Source of the DNA: Streptomyces sp. CB02400
GTDB taxonomy: Bacteria > Actinomycetota > Actinomycetes > Streptomycetales > Streptomycetaceae
Length of the DNA: 64,000 nt
Assembly: GCF_001905725.1 (NCBI RefSeq)
Contig: NZ_LIWB01000021.1
Location: 1 to 64,000, forward strand
Direction: 5' to 3'
A model generated the notes under the pieces. The model ran no database searches. It was not told the origin of the DNA and saw nothing but the letters and a program-made list of their open reading frames with translations. The position numbers and the translations under genes were made by a program. This document shows, in pieces, positions 57,719-64,000 of the stretch. How positions within the stretch are numbered: the first letter of the stretch is position 1; each line of letters starts with the position of its first letter.

Positions 57719-58219
57719 TTACGCCTCCTCTTCCTTCTCGTTGTCCTTGCGGTTGAACTCGACCTGGACGCGCGCCCTGGTGATGTCGTCGAAGGCGAGT
57801 CTGCGCGCGGTGGCCTTGCGGCCCTTCACGCCGGGCACCTCGAGGTCGAGACCCTCGTCGTCGGCCTCGATGATCCTGGCGACCAGTTCGCCGCCCTCGG
57901 CGAGCTGGAACCGGACCAGGCGGCCGGTGGCGCGCGTGTAGTGCCGGTGCTCGGTGAGGAGGCGCTCCGCGCCCGGGGTGCCGACCTCGAGGGTGTACTC
58001 CGCGCTGCCCATCGCGTCCGTCTCGTCGAGCTTCGCCGAGAGCGCGCGGCTCACATCGGCGATCCGGTCGAGGTCCGCTCCGGTGTCGGAGTCGACGACG
58101 ACGCGCAGCACACGCTTGCGGCCGACCGCGTCCACGGCGATCTCTTCGAGATCCAGGCCCTGGGAGCTGACGAGCGGTTCCAGAAGTTCTCGAAGCCTCT
58201 CGCTCTGGGTGGTGCTCAT
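57719..58219 (-). CDS. rimP: Ribosome maturation factor RimP
   Basis: RimP is needed for 30S assembly. It is 166 residues from ATG 58219 (MSTTQSERLRELLEPLVSSQ), with family core LEEIAVDAVGRKRVLRVVVD and YTLEVGTPGAERLLTEHRHY. An acidic Glu/Lys-rich tail closes it. GAGGAG lies 9 nt before the ATG; the open frame upstream is in the divergent promoter region. It is the first gene of the rimP-nusA-ylxR-infB operon, whose promoter should lie in 58220-58426, divergent from a lipoprotein gene. Confidence 0.95.
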   Translation of the reverse strand: MSTTQSERLRELLEPLVSSQGLDLEEIAVDAVGRKRVLRVVVDSDTGADLDRIADVSRALSAKLDETDAMGSAEYTLEVGTPGAERLLTEHRHYTRATGRLVRFQLAEGGELVARIIEADDEGLDLEVPGVKGRKATARRLAFDDITRARVQVEFNRKDNEKEEEA

Positions 58220-58426
58220 CCGGGTGACTCCTCGGCCGCGTGTGCTGTTGTGGGACGGTGCGCGTGTCTGGTCAAAGGGTATCCGGTCGCGGAGGGTGTT
58301 GCTGTCCACCCGGTCACGGAGGGTGCCGCTGGGCACCCTCGCGCGGGCGCACGGGTACGGTGATCACGGGCCCCGGCCCGCCCTTTTCCGTCGCCCCGTT
58401 CGTACGAGCTTCCGAGGACGTCTGCC

Positions 58427-58975
58427 GTGTCGTTCCCCCTGTCTCCGCGCGCCCGTTCGGGGCCGCGCAGAAGGAGTCTGCTCGCCGTCGCCCCGGCGGC
58501 CCTGCTGGTGGCGGGCTGCTCCGCCGGGTCCGAGGGCTCCGGTGCCTCCGGCGGCAGCCGTCCCTCGGCCGCCGACCGGGCACGCGCGCGTGCGGCCCGG
58601 GACAGCAGGGAGCTGGCCGAGCGGTACGACGCGGTCGTGGCCGCGCATCCGAAGCTGGCGGAGCGGCTGCGTCCGCTGCGCGCGGAGGTCGTACGGCACG
58701 CGGAGGCGTTCGGGGAGACGGCGGATTCCTCGCCGTCTCCGTCGCTGTCGCCGTCGTCGTCCGGGTCGGGCTCGCCCTCGGCCTCCGCGTCGGCCGGCGT
58801 GCCCGCCGTGCCCGCGAAGGAGAAGGACGCCCTCGCCGGACTCGCCGCCGCCGAGCGGGAGCTCGCCGACCGGCGCGCGAAGGCGCTCCTCGACGCGCCG
58901 GGCGAGCTGGCCCGGCTGCTGGCCTCGGTCGCGGCGGCCGGCGCGGCGCATGTGTATCTGCTGACGGAGGCATGA
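58427..58975 (+). CDS. Small Ala-rich lipoprotein, unknown function
   Basis: The 182-residue protein has a twin-arginine-like start (GPRRRSLLAVAPAALL), a lipobox VAGC with Cys31 and a Ser/Gly-rich linker. It then has helical segments rich in Ala, Arg and Glu, interrupted by a Ser/Pro stretch (about 100-123). It is predicted to be attached to the outer face of the membrane. The stop overlaps the ATG of the next gene (ATGA), so the two are co-translated. It diverges from rimP. Function unknown. Confidence 0.78.
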   Translation: MSFPLSPRARSGPRRRSLLAVAPAALLVAGCSAGSEGSGASGGSRPSAADRARARAARDSRELAERYDAVVAAHPKLAERLRPLRAEVVRHAEAFGETADSSPSPSLSPSSSGSGSPSASASAGVPAVPAKEKDALAGLAAAERELADRRAKALLDAPGELARLLASVAAAGAAHVYLLTEA

Positions 58976-59454
58976 GGGTGAGCGAGTCGCGCGAGGCTAA
59001 GGACCGGGAACTGCGGGCTCTCCAGGCCGCGCTGGCGGCGGAGCACGCGGCGGTGTACGGCTACGGGGTCGTCGGCGGGCGGATCGGCAAGGACCGGCGC
59101 ACCGAGGCACGGACGGCGTACGACGCGCACCGGGCGCGCAGGGACGCACTGGTGCGCGCGGTGAAGGACGCGGGGGGCGCGCCCGTCGCCGCCGCCGCGG
59201 GGTACGCGCTGCCGTTCCCGGTGCCGGACGCGGCGGCGGCGGCGGTCCGGCTGGCGGCGGAGCTGGAGGACAGGGTGGCCGGGGTGTACGCCGATCTGGT
59301 GCGCGCGAGCGGCGGCGAGCAGCGGCGGGGAGCCGCCGAGGCGATGCGGGAGGCGGCGGTGCGGTCGGTGCGCTGGAGCGGCGAGAGCGTAGCCTTCCCT
59401 GGGCTCGCCGAGCGGGGCGGTACGGCTTCGGGGTCCCCGGCGCCGACGGCGTGA
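58972..59454 (+). CDS. Ferritin-like domain protein (DUF4439 type)
   Basis: The 160-residue protein is helical and resembles the ferritin-like DUF4439 family: LRALQAALAAEHAAVYGYGV, then AYDAHRARRDALVRAVKDAG, YALPFPV, and a C-terminal EAMREAAVRSVRW. The Glu and His in AAEHAAVYGYG and the AHR motif sit where ferritin-like proteins bind metal, but a complete di-iron set is not obvious. Coupled by ATGA to the upstream lipoprotein gene, it may act with it at the membrane. Role unknown. Confidence 0.78.
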   Translation: MRVSESREAKDRELRALQAALAAEHAAVYGYGVVGGRIGKDRRTEARTAYDAHRARRDALVRAVKDAGGAPVAAAAGYALPFPVPDAAAAAVRLAAELEDRVAGVYADLVRASGGEQRRGAAEAMREAAVRSVRWSGESVAFPGLAERGGTASGSPAPTA

Positions 59455-59499
59455 CGGGGCGGCGGGCCCCGCGTACAGCAGGAAGGGAACGACTCGCGC

Positions 59500-60405
59500 A
59501 TGGTTTTCGAACCGCCGAAGCGTCTGGTGAGGGCGCTCGGTGAGACGGCACCCGAGAATGACGACTGGCTGGAGAGGCTGCCGGAGACGGCGCGCGGGGC
59601 CGTCGCGCAGCGTGAGTTGACCGTGGAGCGGGTGCAGGTGCCGGGCGGGCGCAGCAGCCTGGTCGTGCTGGTGCGGACGGCCGACGGGACGCCCGCCGTG
59701 CTGAAGCTGGCGCCGCGCCGGGCGCGCCCGGAGAGCGAGCGGGCCGCGCTGGCCCACTGGGGCGGTCTGGGGGCGGTCCGGCTGCTGGAGCCGGCCGCGG
59801 GCGCGACCGAGGGGGTGCTGTTGCTGGAGCGGCTGCATCCGGACGTGTCGGTGCGGTCGTTGCCGGAGGCGAAGGCGTTGCTGGAGGCGGCGGGGACGCT
59901 GCGCCGGCTCTGGGTGGACCCGCCGGAGGGGCACGGTTTCGAGACGGTGGCCGAGCGCACGGAGCGGCAGGCGCGGGCGATGCGGGCGAGCGCGGCGGCC
60001 GACCCGGAGGTGGCTCCGCTGGTGGAGGCGGCGCTGACGGCCCGCGAGGAGCTGTTGGCGGCGCCGCCCGAGCACCGGCTGCTGCACGGGACGTTCCGGC
60101 AGAGCAAGGTGCTGTCCGGGGAGCGCACGCCGTGGCTGGCGGTGGGGCCGGACCCGGTGGTCGGCGAGCACGCGTTCGACCTGGCCCGGCTGGTCCGCGA
60201 CCGCGTGGAGGACCTCATCGCCCAGGCGTCCGGCGCCACGACGACCCGCCGCCGGGTGAAGCGCCTCGCGGAGTCCCTGGAGGTCGACCGCGAACGCCTG
60301 AGCGGCTGGACCCTGTTCCGCGCGGTGGAATCGGGCGTACGGGCCCGCCGCGTGGGCCGCGAACAGGACGCGGAACTCCTCCTGGAGTTCGCGAGCTGGC
60401 TCTGA
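59500..60405 (+). CDS. APH-fold protein, probable pseudokinase
   Basis: This is a 301-residue protein of the aminoglycoside phosphotransferase/choline kinase fold. The N-lobe Lys69 (AVLKLAP) and Glu80 (ESERAAL) that anchor ATP are kept. The catalytic loop normally reads HGD then N; here it reads HGTFRQSKVL (196-205), with Thr198 for Asp and Lys203 for Asn. The metal-binding IDP reads VGP (215-217). Three catalytic positions are therefore changed and phosphotransfer is unlikely, so the protein is probably a binding or regulatory one and not a resistance enzyme. GGAAGGGAACG precedes the ATG. Confidence 0.8.
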   Translation: MVFEPPKRLVRALGETAPENDDWLERLPETARGAVAQRELTVERVQVPGGRSSLVVLVRTADGTPAVLKLAPRRARPESERAALAHWGGLGAVRLLEPAAGATEGVLLLERLHPDVSVRSLPEAKALLEAAGTLRRLWVDPPEGHGFETVAERTERQARAMRASAAADPEVAPLVEAALTAREELLAAPPEHRLLHGTFRQSKVLSGERTPWLAVGPDPVVGEHAFDLARLVRDRVEDLIAQASGATTTRRRVKRLAESLEVDRERLSGWTLFRAVESGVRARRVGREQDAELLLEFASWL

Positions 60406-60735
60406 GGGGCGCCGTCCGGACCTCGCCGCGGTCACGGACCCTGGCACCACTCCCCCGCGCTCGGCTCCTCCCCGCGCTCGGCTCCTCCCCGCGCTCGGCT
60501 TCGCTCGAGCGGGGACCCTCATGCGCGGAAGGGACCCCCGCCACCGGGTTGTCGTCGGTTGCCAAGGCTCCGCCCTGACGCCCTCCTCCGCCTTGGGACG
60601 CTCCCCCAACTGTCTGAAGGGCGCGGGGAGGTGCCCCGCCGCCGGGCCCCGCTCGGCTCGACGGCAAGTCACCGCTCACTGGAGCCGGCCTGATCCGAAC
60701 GACACTCCTTGGGCCGGTTCTCGGTCCGGAGGCTC
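60406..60735. repeat. Intergenic region with 17-bp tandem repeat and REP-like hairpins
   Basis: Most of a 398-nt gap without a gene. It contains CCCGCGCTCGGCTCCTC twice in tandem (60454-60470 and 60471-60487) plus a partial third copy. The following sequence pairs CTCGGC and CTCGAGCG to form a hairpin near 60488-60515. The string around CGCTCGGCTTCGCTCGAGCG is of a kind repeated in Streptomyces intergenic regions. The ECF41-type promoter follows at 60736. Confidence 0.6.
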
Positions 60736-60762
60736 CGTCACACTTCTTCGCCGCGATCCGTC
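60736..60762 (+). promoter_or_regulatory. ECF41-type promoter candidate for the CMD-like gene
   Basis: CGTCACA (60736-60742), exactly 16 nt, then CGTC (60759-60762). The published ECF41 consensus is TGTCACA-N16-CGTC, so only the first base differs. It lies 41 nt before the ATG of a carboxymuconolactone decarboxylase-like gene, the class of gene ECF41 sigma factors control. No ECF41 gene is inside this window. Confidence 0.6.
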
Positions 60763-60803
60763 AGGTCGGTGTCAGCGAGTGAGACTGTCCGAAGGAGACG
60801 GAA

Positions 60804-61310
60804 ATGGAAACGCGTTCGATCACGGCGGAGATCCCGATGGTTCCGCGGATGGCCGAGGACCCCGCGGAGCTCGTTCCCGAGCTGGCGGAGGTGTCGGCGG
60901 CGCTGTTCAAGGTCACCGGCAACGGGTCGGTGCCGCGCTCCACGATCAGCTTGGTCCAGCTGCGCGCCGGTCAGATCGTCGGCAGCACCTACCTGACCGT
61001 CCTGCACACGGGCTTCCTGCGGAAGGCCGGGCAGTCGGAGGAGCGGATCGCCTCGGTGGCGTCCTGGTGGGACTCGCCGTACTTCACCGGCGCCGAGCGC
61101 GCCGCGCTGGCCCTCGTGGAGGCCGTGCTCCAGCCGTCCGCGGACGGCGAGCGGGTCTCCGACGCGCTGTACGCCGAGGTGGCCGAGCACTACGAGTCGA
61201 AGGCGCTCGCCACCCTGGTGTTCGCGATCGGCCAGGTCAACTTCTTCACGGCCGTCGCGCTCGTCGCCAAGCCGGTGCCCGGTCGGTCGTTCACCGACCC
61301 GTGGAAGTGA
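60804..61310 (+). CDS. Carboxymuconolactone decarboxylase/AhpD-like protein lacking the CxxC
   Basis: The 168-residue helical protein has the CMD/AhpD fold: LVQLRAGQIVGSTYLTVLHT, then GFLRKAGQSEERIASVASWW, then TGAERAALALVEAVLQ and a C-terminal FAIGQVNFFTAVALVA. Family members with redox function carry C-x-x-C then H; here the positions are Ser61 and Leu64, and only His68 remains. It should not act as an alkyl hydroperoxidase. AAGGAGA lies before the ATG, and the ECF41-type promoter is upstream. It converges with proS. Confidence 0.85.
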   Translation: METRSITAEIPMVPRMAEDPAELVPELAEVSAALFKVTGNGSVPRSTISLVQLRAGQIVGSTYLTVLHTGFLRKAGQSEERIASVASWWDSPYFTGAERAALALVEAVLQPSADGERVSDALYAEVAEHYESKALATLVFAIGQVNFFTAVALVAKPVPGRSFTDPWK

Positions 61311-61329
61311 GACGGGCCGGGTGAGATCC

Positions 61330-61363
61330 GGGGCCCGTGCGGCGGGTGGCCGGCACGGGCCCC
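61330..61363. terminator. Bidirectional terminator between the CMD-like gene and proS
   Basis: A perfect 11-bp stem GGGGCCCGTGC (61330-61340) with 61353-61363 lies between two convergent stops. Confidence 0.8.
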
Positions 61364-61372
61364 GTCACCCCG

Positions 61373-63073
61373 TTACGCCGTGAGGCGGGCGACGGCCTCG
61401 TCGACCGTGAGTTCCTCGCGTTCGCCCGTGCGGCGGTCCTTGAGTTCGACGACGCCTTCCGCCGCGCGGCGGCCCGCGACCAGGATCTGCGGGACGCCGA
61501 TCAGCTCCGAGTCCGTGAACTTCACGCCCGGGGAGACTCCCGCGCGGTCGTCGACCAGGACGCGGAGGCCGGCGGCGGACAGCTTCTCGGAGACGTCCAG
61601 GGCCAGCTCAATCTGGAGCGCCTTGCCGGCTGCGACCACGTGGACGTCGGCCGGGGCGACCTCGGCGGGCCAGCACAGCCCCTTGTCGTCGGCGGTCTGC
61701 TCGGCGAGCGCCGCCACCGCGCGGGAGACGCCGATGCCGTAGGAGCCCATGGTGACGCGGACCGGCTTGCCGTTCTGGCCGAGGACGTCGAGCTTGAGGG
61801 CGTCGGCGTACTTGCGGCCGAGCTGGAAGATGTGGCCGATCTCGATGGCGCGGTCCAGCCGCAGGCCCGTGCCGCACTTGGGGCAGGGATCGCCCTCCTG
61901 CACCACCACGACGTCCACGTACGCGTCGACCTCGAAGTCGCGCCCCGCGACCACGTTCTTCGCGTGCGTGTCGGCCTTGTTGGCGCCCGTGATCCAGGCG
62001 GTGCCGGGCGCGACGCGCGGGTCGGCGATGTACGTCATCTTGCCCAGGCCCTGCGGTCCGACGTAGCCGCGCACCAGGTCGGGGCGGGCGACGAAGTCGG
62101 CCTCGGTGACCATCTCCACCGCGGCCGGGGCGAAGTGCGCCTCGACCTTGTCCATGTCGACCTCGCGGTCACCGGGCACGCCCACGGCGACGATCTCGCC
62201 GTCCACCTTGACCAGCAGGTTCTTCAGCGTGGCCGAGGCCTCGACGCCGAGCTGGGCGGCGAGGGTCTCGATGGTCGGGGTGTCGGGCGTGGGGATGTCC
62301 TCGGCGGCCGGGACACCGGCGGCGTCGACCGGCTTCAGCTCGTAGGCGATCGCCTCGGTGTTGGCGGCGAAGTCGCAGTTCGGGCAGTCCGCGAAGGTGT
62401 CCTCGCCCGCCTCGGCGGGGGCGAGGAACTCCTCGGACTTGGAGCCGCCCATGGCGCCGGCGGTGGCCGCGACGATGCGGTAGTCGAGGCCCAGGCGCTC
62501 GTAGACCTTCTGGTACGCCTGGCGGTGCAGGGCGTACGACTTCGCCAGGCCCTCGTCCTCCAGGTCGAAGGAGTACGAGTCCTTCATCAGGAACTCGCGG
62601 CCGCGCAGGATGCCGGCGCGGGGGCGGGCCTCGTCGCGGAACTTGGACTGGATCTGGTAGAGGATCACCGGCAGGTCCTTGTAGGAGGACGCCTGGTCCT
62701 TCACCATCAGCGTGAAGATCTCCTCGTGGGTGGGGCCGAGGAGGTAGTCGCCGCCCTTGCGGTCCTGGAGGCGGAACAGCTCGGGGCCGTACTCGTCCCA
62801 GCGGCCGGTCGCCTCGTAGGGCTCACGCGGCAGCAGCGCGGGGAGCAGCACCTCCTGGGCGCCGATGGCGTCCATCTCCTCGCGGACGATCCGCTCGACG
62901 TTGGCGAGGACCTTCTTGCCGAGGGGCAGCCAGGTCCAGATGCCGGCGGCGGTGCGGCGCACATAGCCGGCCCGGACGAGAAGCTTGTGGCTGAGGACCT
63001 CGGCGTCCGCCGGGTCGTCGCGCAGCGTCTTCGCCATCAACTGGGACATGCGCTGGACCGGTGCGTTCGCCAT
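61373..63073 (-). CDS. proS: Prolyl-tRNA synthetase (bacterial type)
   Basis: This class II synthetase charges tRNA-Pro and edits mischarged Ala-tRNA-Pro. The 566-residue sequence has motif 2 FRDEARPRAGILRGREF (145-161), the ATP-site PTHEE (114-118), an inserted editing domain (about 220-400, including FADCPNCDFAANTEA with paired Cys and a later CPKC) and motif 3 GSYGIGVSR. The anticodon-binding domain closes it. ATG 63073 (MANAPVQRMSQLMAKTL) is the family start. A strong bidirectional terminator lies 10 nt past the stop. Confidence 0.97.
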   Translation of the reverse strand: MANAPVQRMSQLMAKTLRDDPADAEVLSHKLLVRAGYVRRTAAGIWTWLPLGKKVLANVERIVREEMDAIGAQEVLLPALLPREPYEATGRWDEYGPELFRLQDRKGGDYLLGPTHEEIFTLMVKDQASSYKDLPVILYQIQSKFRDEARPRAGILRGREFLMKDSYSFDLEDEGLAKSYALHRQAYQKVYERLGLDYRIVAATAGAMGGSKSEEFLAPAEAGEDTFADCPNCDFAANTEAIAYELKPVDAAGVPAAEDIPTPDTPTIETLAAQLGVEASATLKNLLVKVDGEIVAVGVPGDREVDMDKVEAHFAPAAVEMVTEADFVARPDLVRGYVGPQGLGKMTYIADPRVAPGTAWITGANKADTHAKNVVAGRDFEVDAYVDVVVVQEGDPCPKCGTGLRLDRAIEIGHIFQLGRKYADALKLDVLGQNGKPVRVTMGSYGIGVSRAVAALAEQTADDKGLCWPAEVAPADVHVVAAGKALQIELALDVSEKLSAAGLRVLVDDRAGVSPGVKFTDSELIGVPQILVAGRRAAEGVVELKDRRTGEREELTVDEAVARLTA

Positions 63074-63151
63074 GGTTTCCGTACTCCTGCTGCGTCTGGG
63101 TGATGACAGGAGGTTAGCCGGGCGGGACGGGGCGGCGGAAATCCATTGTCC

Positions 63152-63718
63152 CTAGCGGCGGAGGAGGGGCAGCGGGGCGCCCATGACGGCGTACGGCTTG
63201 GGGGCGCTGGGGAAGAGGACCTGGCGGGCGAGGTCCTGGTAGCCGAGCGAGCGGTACAGCCTGCGGGCGGGGCTCTCGATGTCGATCGCGGAGAGGATCG
63301 AGCGGGGCTGCTCGGCGCCGTCGGTGATCGTGGTGATCAGGGCGCGGCCGATGCCGTGCTTCTGGTGCCGGGGGTGGACGTGCAGCTCGGTGATGACGAA
63401 GGAGTCGTCGAGCCAGTCGTCGTGGCCGCGGGCGCGCAGATAGGGCTCGACGACGGTGGACCACCAGTGGGCGCGGTCGTTGGGCATGCCGTAGACGAAG
63501 CCGGCCAGGCGGCCCTTGACGGTGGCGCCGAAGGCCCGGGCACCCGGGAGGGTCATGTGCCGCAGCACGATCTGCCGGCGTACGGCCACCTCGTCGGGGC
63601 CGAGCCCGAACGCCACCGCCTGCACCGCCAGCGCCTCGTCGACGTGGCCGGGAAGGTCGAGGGGACCGATCACGATGTCGTCGGGATGGGGGCGGCCGTG
63701 ACCGGGAAAGCGCACCAT
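63152..63718 (-). CDS. GNAT family N-acetyltransferase
   Basis: The 188-residue protein has the GNAT pattern: VIGPLDLPGHVDEAL, then FVITELHVHPRHQKHGIGRA with the acetyl-CoA loop HQKHGIGRAL, then SAIDIESPARRLYRSLGYQ. The substrate is not predictable. It is 78 nt upstream of proS on the same strand. Another GNAT gene lies directly upstream (28 nt), which suggests a small operon or a tandem pair. Confidence 0.88.
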   Translation of the reverse strand: MVRFPGHGRPHPDDIVIGPLDLPGHVDEALAVQAVAFGLGPDEVAVRRQIVLRHMTLPGARAFGATVKGRLAGFVYGMPNDRAHWWSTVVEPYLRARGHDDWLDDSFVITELHVHPRHQKHGIGRALITTITDGAEQPRSILSAIDIESPARRLYRSLGYQDLARQVLFPSAPKPYAVMGAPLPLLRR

Positions 63719-63745
63719 GCCGGGGAGACTACAGGGCGTGCCCGC

Positions 63746-64000
63746 TCAGAACAGCACGCTCATGAAGGCGCCGACCTCCTGGAAGCCCACCCTCTCGTAC
63801 GTCCTGCGGGCGGGCGTGTTGAAGTCGTTGACGTAGAGGCTCGCCACGGGCGCTATCTCCGTCAGGGCGTAGCGCAGGACGGCTGCCATGCCGGGGGCGG
63901 CGACGCCCCTGCCCCGGTGCTCGGGGGCCACCCAGACGCCCTGGATCTGGCAGGCGCGGTCGGTCGCGGCGCCGACCTCGGCCTTGAAGACGACCTTGCC
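63746..64000 (-). CDS. GNAT family N-acetyltransferase (5' end outside window)
   Basis: Only the last 84 codons are in the window. They carry the GNAT acetyl-CoA loop GVWVAPEHRGRGVAAPGMAA and the closing VNDFNTPARRTYERVGFQEV, so the fragment is the C-terminal half of an acetyltransferase whose start lies beyond 64000 on the minus strand. The frame is open to the edge without a start. It is probably co-transcribed with the next GNAT gene. Confidence 0.85.
   Translation of the reverse strand, partial: GKVVFKAEVGAATDRACQIQGVWVAPEHRGRGVAAPGMAAVLRYALTEIAPVASLYVNDFNTPARRTYERVGFQEVGAFMSVLF

Overview
The window is a high-GC actinobacterial chromosome segment, almost certainly Streptomyces. Codon third positions are nearly all G or C, GTG and TTG starts are common, NusA is short, IF2 has a long Gly/Pro/Arg-rich N-terminus, and the order rnj-dapA-thyX-dapB-M16 protease-pnp-rpsO followed by an ESX-type locus and ribF-truB-rbfA-infB-nusA-rimP-proS is the streptomycete one. 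No rRNA, tRNA, CRISPR array, phage or insertion sequence was seen.

Layout. 1-10.5 kb holds housekeeping genes, mostly on the minus strand: RNase J, the lysine/DAP enzymes DapA and DapB, ThyX, an M16 peptidase, PNPase and ribosomal protein S15. The rpsO-pnp spacer contains a terminator-like hairpin and a long folded leader. 11-39 kb is a type VII (ESX) secretion locus: EccD, EccC, a lipoprotein, an accessory cargo island (17.9-25.6 kb), two WXG100 proteins, a first mycosin with two associated proteins, a second mycosin, EccB, EccE, a conserved companion of EccE and a large Pro/Ala-rich ParA-type ATPase of the EspI kind. 39.2-45.5 kb is a complete peptide-type ABC importer operon. 45.5-58.2 kb returns to core genes (ribF, truB, rbfA, DUF503, infB, ylxR, nusA, rimP), interrupted by a 1440-residue trypsin-like/STAND/HEAT protein. 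58.4-64 kb holds a lipoprotein, a ferritin-like protein, a degenerate APH-fold protein, an AhpD/CMD-like protein behind an ECF41-type promoter, proS and two acetyltransferases, the last cut by the window edge.

Most interesting region. The cargo island carries two 756-758 residue proteins whose first 232 residues differ at one position (a 781-bp repeat with 4 mismatches seen), while the rest has diverged strongly. Each is followed by a single-pass membrane protein, and the second membrane protein carries a segment related to the C-terminal part of the big proteins. A broken small gene lies between the units, and one frameshift in it coincides with a four-copy 7-bp repeat. This layout resembles secreted-effector modules of T7SS, with an export half kept the same and a variable half allowed to change.

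How the genes fit together. EccB/C/D/E with a mycosin should form the membrane secretion machine. WXG100 proteins and WXG-domain proteins are its likely substrates, and the EspI-like ATPase probably regulates it. Flanking genes serve RNA turnover, translation and cell-wall precursor supply. Several proteins keep a recognisable fold but lack catalytic residues (the STAND protein, the APH-like protein and the CMD-like protein).
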